A stretch of DNA of 64,000 nucleotides from Brachionus manjavacas (Eukaryota > Rotifera > Eurotatoria > Ploima > Brachionidae): the NCBI GenBank assembly GCA_019054805.1, contig JAHQIY010000039.1, forward strand, positions 1 through 64,000, read 5' to 3'. Shown in pieces: positions 58,101 to 64,000 of the stretch; the first letter of the stretch is position 1; the number at the start of each line of letters is the position of its first letter. Made by a program: the position numbers and the translations under genes. The notes below the pieces were generated by a model. The model made no database searches. It saw only the letters and a program-made list of their open reading frames with translations, and was not told the origin of the DNA.

Positions 58101-58634
58101 ATCCGAGCACTTAAAGGCTGCGAACTCGGCAACTATTTAGACTAGCTTGGAACCACAAACCAAGCGTATCTATAGATGGATACAAGCATATCCAAAAAAG
58201 ATACTTTACTTTTTTCACTAAGTACTAAGGGTCTGCCAGACACGTCATCAGCTCTTGCTTGTAAGCCTCCTTGCCCCGGCCGCTAGGCATCTGCATCTTC
58301 ACCGCCCCTCCTCATTTTCTCATCCGGACTTGAGACCGGCCTTAGGTAGAGTTAGCAGTTTAGGTTTTGATTTTTCGAAAATTTGATTTTCTTTATTTGA
58401 CTATTTCTGAAAAAATAAAACAATCAAAAGAAGAAAATCTGAATTAGAATGAAAGTTCTCTTCCGAGAAAAACAAAAATAAAAAATGGAATAATAAATAA
58501 TAAAATGTTTAATCTAAATAAAATTTTTAAAAAATATTTTCTTTTGTTAAAATGACATTTCGACTCTGACAAATATTTTTCTGTTTCCTAGCCTGAACAT
58601 TTTGTACTGACACCAAGTGTGCGTGTATGAAAAG
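43151..58634 (-). repeat. Satellite array C, about 24 monomers, reverse
   Basis: Longest array in the window: 15.5 kb of 643-bp monomers in reverse orientation, sharply bounded by AGCCTGAACATTTTG on the left and TGTATGAAAAG on the right. Monomers are nearly identical. Shared variants cluster in neighbouring units: CGGCTCTGAC in units near 45061-46990, CTTTGTTTGAC in units near 46180-51970, and AAGCCTCC in units near 53490-57990. One monomer near 44513-44665 is a deletion recombinant. No gene. Confidence 0.97.
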
Positions 58635-59428
58635 ATAAAATAAAAATTAGAAAGAAAATAATTTCTACTTAATTTTACAAAAAAATTTTATTTTTGTTAT
58701 TCAGAAAGAGTTTATGTTTACGATTATGATTATTTATTTCCTTTAGAATTTACTAAATGCCCTCTTGAATTTTATTCCTTTTTTTCAGAAGAGTTGAAAA
58801 CACATTGAGAAGCATGTTTTGATCAAGTCATTTATTCCATTTTTTTTCTTTCTCGATCTCTTAATTTTTGACTTAGTTCTATCTATATCAAGTTTTTCCT
58901 GTATTTCTTGTATACTTTTTTGTTCATTTAGAAACTTTAATATCTATTTATAATAAAGAGATAAGGCATGTCTATTAACATGCTCAGTAATGATTTTTTC
59001 TTTATATGAATGGATACCTGAAAAAAGTAAAAAATAAAAAAGTTTTGAAAATTTAATTAGGATTATTTTTTATTGAGAAATTTAGTTCGAATATGTCAAA
59101 TTTTGTATCCACTAATTATTAAAATTAAACGTTAAAAAATTGATGATCACTAAATTAAGCTTATTGACATTTTTTCCAAAAAAAAACACAATTTTTATTT
59201 AGACTAATTTAAGAATATTTAAATTTTCTAATAATAAATTAAAAAAAGTAAATTGCCGATGTGAATGCTGAATTTTAATTTTCTTTTGGCAAATCGAAGT
59301 TGGAGATCAGGATCAAAAGATCAAAATATAAAATGTAATATTTATTTTAATAATAGAGAAAATTATATTTTGCTTTTTAAAATATCCCTTTGAGTGAACT
59401 TAAATAAAGCTTTTTAAAGACAAAAAAT
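58635..59428. other. Spacer between satellite and LINE nest (copy U'')
   Basis: Third copy of the sequence at 27567-28357, in the same orientation, but with clearly more substitutions and small indels (for example GAGTTGAAAACACATTGAG for GAGTTAAAAAGACATTGAA near 58790). The short basic ORF is altered here. Confidence 0.6.
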
Positions 59429-59654
59429 TTAAAATTTGTTTAAGTGGAAATCGTCTTTAGAAGTTATTGTTTTACAACTAATGTAATACACGTCTTTATT
59501 GGCAATTTTACATGAAGTTCGTACCATAGGCTGGTCGTTTTAAGGCCTTACAACGTATTGGGCAAGCGAAGTCTTTGATTGCTTGGTTAACGCTTAGCTT
59601 TTGGATGATTTTTTTAACTTAGGTCAAAAATAAAGGGATCGTTTTCTCAGACAT
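59429..59654 (-). pseudogene. Cys-containing coding-like remnant (copy U'')
   Basis: Third copy of 16488-16713, again 226 bp with the same stop and frame step; the one coding-position change noted (ATC for ATT in KTIPL) is silent. Too little to argue for selection. Confidence 0.25.
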
Positions 59655-59861
59655 TTTTTAAATAGATTTCAGTATTTCAATTTTTTGAGGAACTTTCAAG
59701 AGTTTTTTTTTTAATTGTTTATTTATTATTTAAATAGACTTTGAGTAATTATCTTCCTGTAGCTTTTTTTCGTATATTAAAGAAAGTGAAACAGGTATAT
59801 AGTATTATAAAGTTGGGTTCACAATATTTAAAAACATACAGTTAGATATGGTTTTATTAAG

Positions 59862-59997
59862 AAAGGAAAACTTCTAGAAAATTGAAAGATTTGGCTGTTG
59901 AAGGTCATTCGCGTGGAAATTCATGGACAAAAATTGATAAGGGAGACTTTTTTTCAGGATCTCTTGAGCTCTCAACAAAAACATCTTCAAAGTTATT
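59862..59997 (+). CDS. Coding-like exon fragment abutting the LINE (copy U'')
   Basis: Third copy of 28789-28920. Frame open; one silent change (CAT for CAC) and one replacement (Gly for Glu in DKEDFF). Same uncertain link to an ADAM10 prodomain. Confidence 0.3.
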
Positions 59998-60881
59998 ATT
60001 TATTTTATTTATTTGTATATCTGTACCGAGCTAAAGCTCCTTCTGATTAAAAAAAAAAAAGAAAATTAAAAAATTAAAATAAAGTTAAGTAAAATATAAC
60101 AAAAAATAAAAAATAAGAAGAAATAAAGTTTAAATGATATAAGTTAAAAAGAAGATAAATACTAAAATTAAAATTAGAAAAATTTGATAGAGAGTAACAG
60201 AATACATATTTTTAAATATTTGATGATTCAGGAAAAAAGGAAGAAATAGTAAGGTGGCAATTACACAATGGAGTTGGGAACTCGATATATCTTGATTCGA
60301 AACCTTTGTTATATATTCTTCCGCCAGTCTAACATTTAATGGAACAGAATGGCTCAGTCCTGCTCTAACATATCTCTCACTCAACTCAAAAAGTCGATTT
60401 AAGACTGTTAGTAGTTTAAGTTTATTTATTATGCCTCATTATGTAATATGTTGGAGGGAGTATCATATCTTAGTTTTAGTATAGAACGTACTGCTGAATT
60501 TTGGATTACTTCTAACCTTTTGATATTAGTTTCTGAAAGAGAGTTCAGATAAGGAAAAGAATTATCCAAAATAGATCCAATCAAAGATTTATAAAGGTTT
60601 CTAAAAGTGTTAAAGTTAAGTGTTAAAGCAAAATTTTTCAACCGAAATCTTCATTTTCCACTTGAAAAGCCACTGTTCTAATTCAAACAAGTACTTATTC
60701 ATCTTACTTTCTATATTTCCATTTTTGTGACAAAAAAGTGACAAGATCATCTGCAAAGAGAAGTGAATATTCTTTATTAGATTTATTTCTTTTAGGAATA
60801 TCATTGATAAATATGCTAAATAATAAAGGACTAATAACTGATCCTTGAGGAACGCCAGCAGATATTTTGAATTCATCACTA
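59998..60881 (-). mobile_element. Older LINE, 3' part (copy U'')
   Basis: Third copy of 28921-29803. Motifs GLSHSVPLNVRLAEEY, LNSLSETNIKRLEVIQNSAV and KWKMKISVEKF are present. The short rearrangement seen at 29649 in U' is absent; here the sequence matches copy U. Confidence 0.8.
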
Positions 60882-61067
60882 TTATTTATTTATTTTTTAT
60901 TTATTTGTTTTCTGTACCGAGCTAGAGCTCCTTCAGAATAAGTTAAAAATAAAATAAAAAATTAAAGTTAATAAAATTAGATAAAAAAAATAGAATCAAA
61001 ATAGAGTAAATAAGCTAAAAAATGAAAGTTGAAAAGACATAAATTGGAAAAGATTGTTACATGTATC
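60882..61067 (-). repeat. Tandem LINE 3' tail (copy U'')
   Basis: Third copy of the extra 3' UTR (CTAGAGCTCCTTCAG and tail). Its presence in all three copies shows the double tail predates the duplication of block U. Confidence 0.7.
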
Positions 61068-61713
61068 ATTATTTATTTATTTATTTATTTATTTGTTTTC
61101 TGTACCGAGCTAAAGCTCCTTCAGAATAAATTAAAAATAAAATAAAAAAATAAAATAAAAAAATAAAATAAAAATAAAATTAAAGTTAATAAAATTAGAT
61201 AAAAAAAAGAATCAAAATAAAGTAAATAAGCTAAAAAAAATTAAAGTTGAAAAGACATAAATTGGAAAAGATTGTTTCATGTGACACATGTTTAAATAGT
61301 TCAAGTTTCAGGAAAAAAGAAGAAAAAGTAAGGTAGCAATTACACAATGGAGTTGGATATTCAATATATCTTGATTCGAAACCTTCTTTGTATTCTTTCA
61401 CCAGTCTAACAACCAATGGAATAGAATGACTCAGTCCTGTCCCAACATATTTCTCACTCAACTCAAAAAGACGATTCGAGACTGTTAGTAATTTTAGTTT
61501 ATTAAAAGCTTCATGTTGCACGATGTTGGAGGGAATATCATATTTTAACTTAAGGATAGATCTTACTGCTGTATTCTGAATTGCTTGTAGTTTTTTGATA
61601 TTATTTTCTGAAAATGAATTTAAGCAAGGAAAAGAATAGTCTAAAATCGATCCGACTAAAGATTTATATAAATTTCCTAGTGTGTTTTGATTGAGATCCC
61701 ATTTTTTGTTTGA

Positions 61714-62253
61714 CTATATCTTAATAATATTTAGCCTTTTGTTGCAGCGTTCTTTAATTTCGTCTACTAGTATATTAAAGTTTAACTTAGAATCAAATTT
61801 AATACCAATAAACTTGATTTCTTTTTGGCTCACTATTCTGTTTCCATAGATTTTTAAGTTAAGATTATTACCCTCTTTTTTGTACCTAGAAAAGACTACT
61901 GAACACGACTTTTCAACTGATATCTTCATTTTCCATTTAATAAGCCATTGTTCTAGTTCGTTAGTGTATTTATTTATCTTATTTTCAAGGTTCCCTTTCT
62001 TGTTATAAATGAAGAATGTAACTAGATCATCTGCGAAAAGCAGAGAGTATTCATTATTTGTTTTGTTTATTTTTGGGATGTCATTAATATATATACTAAA
62101 TAAAAGAGGACTAATTACTGAGCCTTGAGGAACACCTGCAGTTATTTGATATTCGTCGCTCAGATGGTCATTCACATTTACCTTAAATGTCCTAGTGTCT
62201 AAAAAGGATTTAATCCAGTTAGTCAAGTAATGAGGTGGATTCATTTTAATCAA
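61714..62253 (-). pseudogene. LINE RT palm and thumb, downstream of the stop (copy U'')
   Basis: In the same frame as the fusion ORF and separated from it only by TAA. Contains AGVPQGSVISPLLFSIYIND, EYSLLFADDLVTFF (intact catalytic box) and KWKMKISVEKSCSVVFSRYK. It ends at a stop after NKRLNIIKI shared by all copies. The C-terminal GLSHSIPLVVRLVKEY region is at 61231-61521. Confidence 0.78.
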
Positions 62254-63468
62254 TTAAAAAAGTAGACCTTCATGCCAAACCCTATCAAAGGCTTTAGAAA
62301 TATCAAAAAAAAGGCCACAAACTCTTTTTTTTCTATTAAATGATTCCACAATGTTTTGGATTAAAAAAAAAAGATTATCTGATGTTCGCCGGTGTTTCCT
62401 AAATCCAGATTGCTCCTGGATAAGGAGTGAATTTTGTTCCAAATAATTGTATAATCTTGAAAATACTATGCGTTCCAGGAGCTTTCCTAAACAACTCGTT
62501 ATACTTATTGGTCTATAATTTAAAGGATCTTGTAAAGAAGAGGCTTTTTTTTTAATCATAGTAATGTTCGATGTTTTCCATGCTTTAGTGACTCTACCTT
62601 CTCGAAGAGATAAATTAAAAAGTTCTATAATTTCTATTAATGAATTTCTAGGTAATTTTTTTAACATTTTTGGCATCACATTTTCATCATTATCTTTTTG
62701 GTCAGCTTCAAATAATGATTGCGTTTCTTCTTGGTCAATGTAAAGATCATTGTAGTCAATCTTTTTCCTTTCAAGCGACTTAAGCTTTTCGGCAATGGAG
62801 CATTTTTTTGTCAAATGTCCTTTCTGATGACAATTTTCGCATAGTGTTTCTTTGACAGGGCATTTAGCAATGTTGTGTCCTTCATCATCACAAAAATAGC
62901 ATTTCTGCTTTTGTCCAACAATTGACACAAGACACTTTAAACCATACATTATTGTGGGGCCTGACAAGCTTCCAATAATATTCTCAACTTCTTTTGGAAA
63001 TGATATTCTCACCCTCCTGACACCATTTTTCCTCTCGGGTCTATCTTTATATTTTTCTTCGGTTAAGTGTTCAATATTTAGTCCATCAATTCGAACAGCA
63101 TTAAAGAAGGTTTCAAGTCTATGATTCACGAAATCAGAGGGCAAGAAGTGAAATCGAAAAGTACAATACCTTCTGAGATCCGGGACTTTATTTGCATCTT
63201 CAAGTCTGAATATGTTTCCATTGATATTGATGTCACGATCGAAAATTTTGGCAACATTAAAAGCAGCATTAAACTCTATTATCCAAGCTTTGTTTGAAGA
63301 GAAATTGTAGATACTTGTGATCGCATCATTTTCCACTTGGTTGAGGACGACATCAAGTGCACTAAATAAGACTTTATGGCTAATCGGTTTGTCTAACCTC
63401 TTCAAGTTTAGCTTGACCGAATTTTTAAATATCCACCGTCGGTTTTGGTTTGTTTTGTTGAGCGACAT
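62254..63468 (-). CDS. ORF1-RT in-frame fusion from deleted LINE
   Basis: A single open frame of 404 residues. The first part is ORF1 with two complete knuckles, CYFCDDEGHNIAKC and CENCHQKGHLTKKC. It runs through NDENVMPK and then directly into MLKKLPRNSLIEII, NYRPISITSCLGKLLERIVF, QSGFRKHRRTSDNL and FFDISKAFDRVWHEGLLF, then a stop. The stop is one substitution (TAA for AAA) relative to the other copies; the frame continues beyond it at 61714-62253. The product would have RNA-binding knuckles plus RT fingers without the FADDL active site. Probably a dead by-product, but an unusually long chance fusion. Confidence 0.7.
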   Translation of the reverse strand: MSLNKTNQNRRWIFKNSVKLNLKRLDKPISHKVLFSALDVVLNQVENDAITSIYNFSSNKAWIIEFNAAFNVAKIFDRDININGNIFRLEDANKVPDLRRYCTFRFHFLPSDFVNHRLETFFNAVRIDGLNIEHLTEEKYKDRPERKNGVRRVRISFPKEVENIIGSLSGPTIMYGLKCLVSIVGQKQKCYFCDDEGHNIAKCPVKETLCENCHQKGHLTKKCSIAEKLKSLERKKIDYNDLYIDQEETQSLFEADQKDNDENVMPKMLKKLPRNSLIEIIELFNLSLREGRVTKAWKTSNITMIKKKASSLQDPLNYRPISITSCLGKLLERIVFSRLYNYLEQNSLLIQEQSGFRKHRRTSDNLFFLIQNIVESFNRKKRVCGLFFDISKAFDRVWHEGLLF

Positions 63469-63566
63469 TGCCAACACACAACTTTCAACGGTTTTTAAAT
63501 CACGTGATGACGCTATTAATTAAATTTTCGTTTTTCAAATTTGCTAAGCCAAACGACAAATTTTCA

Positions 63567-63912
63567 AATTTTATATCTCACTAATGTAATCATTTATTTT
63601 TACTTTAAATGTTCTACAGTTAAGAAATGATTTAATCTAATAAATTAAGATGGCAGGTATATTTATCTTTATCAGCTTGTAAATTATACCTTCATGCCAA
63701 ACTTTGTCGAAAGCTTTAGAAATGTCAAAAAATAAGCAACATACTTTCTTCTTTCTATTAAAAGATTCGACAACTTTTTGGATAAGGAAAACTAAATTAT
63801 ATGCGGTTCTTCGATGTTTCCTAAAACCAGATTGTTCCTGAATTAACAAAGAATTTTTTTCCAAGAAATCATAGTTCTCAAAATTTCATTAATTATTAGC
63901 GGTGATAGTTTT
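63567..63912 (-). mobile_element. Older LINE, 5' part of RT (copy U'')
   Basis: Third copy of 34346-34690 with LEKNSLLIQEQSGFRKHRRT and FFDISKAFDKVWHEG. The remaining bases to 64000 continue the AT-rich spacer upstream of the ADAM10 exons, which would follow outside the window. Confidence 0.75.
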
Positions 63913-64000
63913 ATTTAAGCCTTTATGTTCTTAGCGCTTCCTTGCAAATAGAGTTAATTTTAAAAATTATAGCAAGATATGTATTAAAGAAAAAATTTCA

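Larger units (their letters stand above)
61068..63566 (-). mobile_element. Nested LINE with internal 1.84-kb deletion (copy U'')
   Basis: Same LINE at the same insertion site, but ORF1's C-terminus, the endonuclease and the N-terminal part of the reverse transcriptase are missing. The join is at about 62667. Relative to copy U it removes 1843 bp (11631-13473) with a two-base AA overlap. Elsewhere this copy is the best preserved: second zinc knuckle intact and the RT A-runs in frame. Confidence 0.88.

Noticed and set aside
1-64000. LTR retrotransposon, endogenous virus or CRISPR array
   Set aside because: No long terminal direct repeats, integrase, protease or capsid motifs were seen, and the 643-bp tandem repeats have no spacer structure. 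The reverse transcriptases are LINE-type with an APE endonuclease.

Overview
This is AT-rich animal DNA. It has spliced genes with short GT-AG introns of about 52-58 bp, an ADAM10/Kuzbanian-type metalloprotease, LINE (non-LTR) retrotransposons, a Tc1/mariner-like non-autonomous transposon and large satellite arrays. Compact introns, strong AT bias and jockey/CR1-like LINEs fit a small invertebrate; a monogonont rotifer such as Brachionus is my best guess, but nothing here proves it.

Layout. The window is built from two building blocks repeated in different orientations. Block S is a tandem satellite with a 643-bp monomer. Block U is a segment of about 15.55 kb holding the 3' half of an ADAM10-like gene, a nest of LINEs and several small elements. 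The order is: S array A (1-1950, forward), U (1951-17501), S array B (17502-27566, which flips from forward to reverse near 21310), U' (27567-43150, the inverse of U), S array C (43151-58634, reverse), then the first 5.4 kb of a third copy U'' (58635-64000) in the same orientation as U'. U' and U'' start 31,068 bp apart, so S+U behaves as a tandem macro-unit of about 31 kb, and U/U' form a giant inverted repeat.

Genes. In U (minus strand) and U' (plus strand) four exons of an ADAM10 homologue can be joined: end of prodomain and start of protease, catalytic domain with HEIGHNFGSEHD, disintegrin/Cys-rich/transmembrane, and a long basic cytoplasmic tail. Exons for the signal peptide and most of the prodomain are not recognised, apart from one short, doubtful coding-like stretch beyond the LINEs. 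The catalytic-to-membrane exons are open in U'; U has a one-base break in the disintegrin/Cys-rich exon.

Mobile DNA. Inside the ADAM10 intron sits an 878-881 bp TA-flanked element with long terminal inverted repeats. Between them is what looks like a small three-exon gene with its own poly(A) signal. Upstream of ADAM10 a near-full-length LINE (ORF1 with zinc knuckles, endonuclease, reverse transcriptase) is inserted into an older related LINE and ends in two tandem 3' tails. The third copy of that LINE has lost 1843 bp internally, which fuses ORF1 in frame to reverse transcriptase.

Caution. The inversion point lies in the only part of the window full of random-looking small indels, so the palindrome may be an assembly or read artefact. 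Many differences between the U copies are homopolymer lengths.
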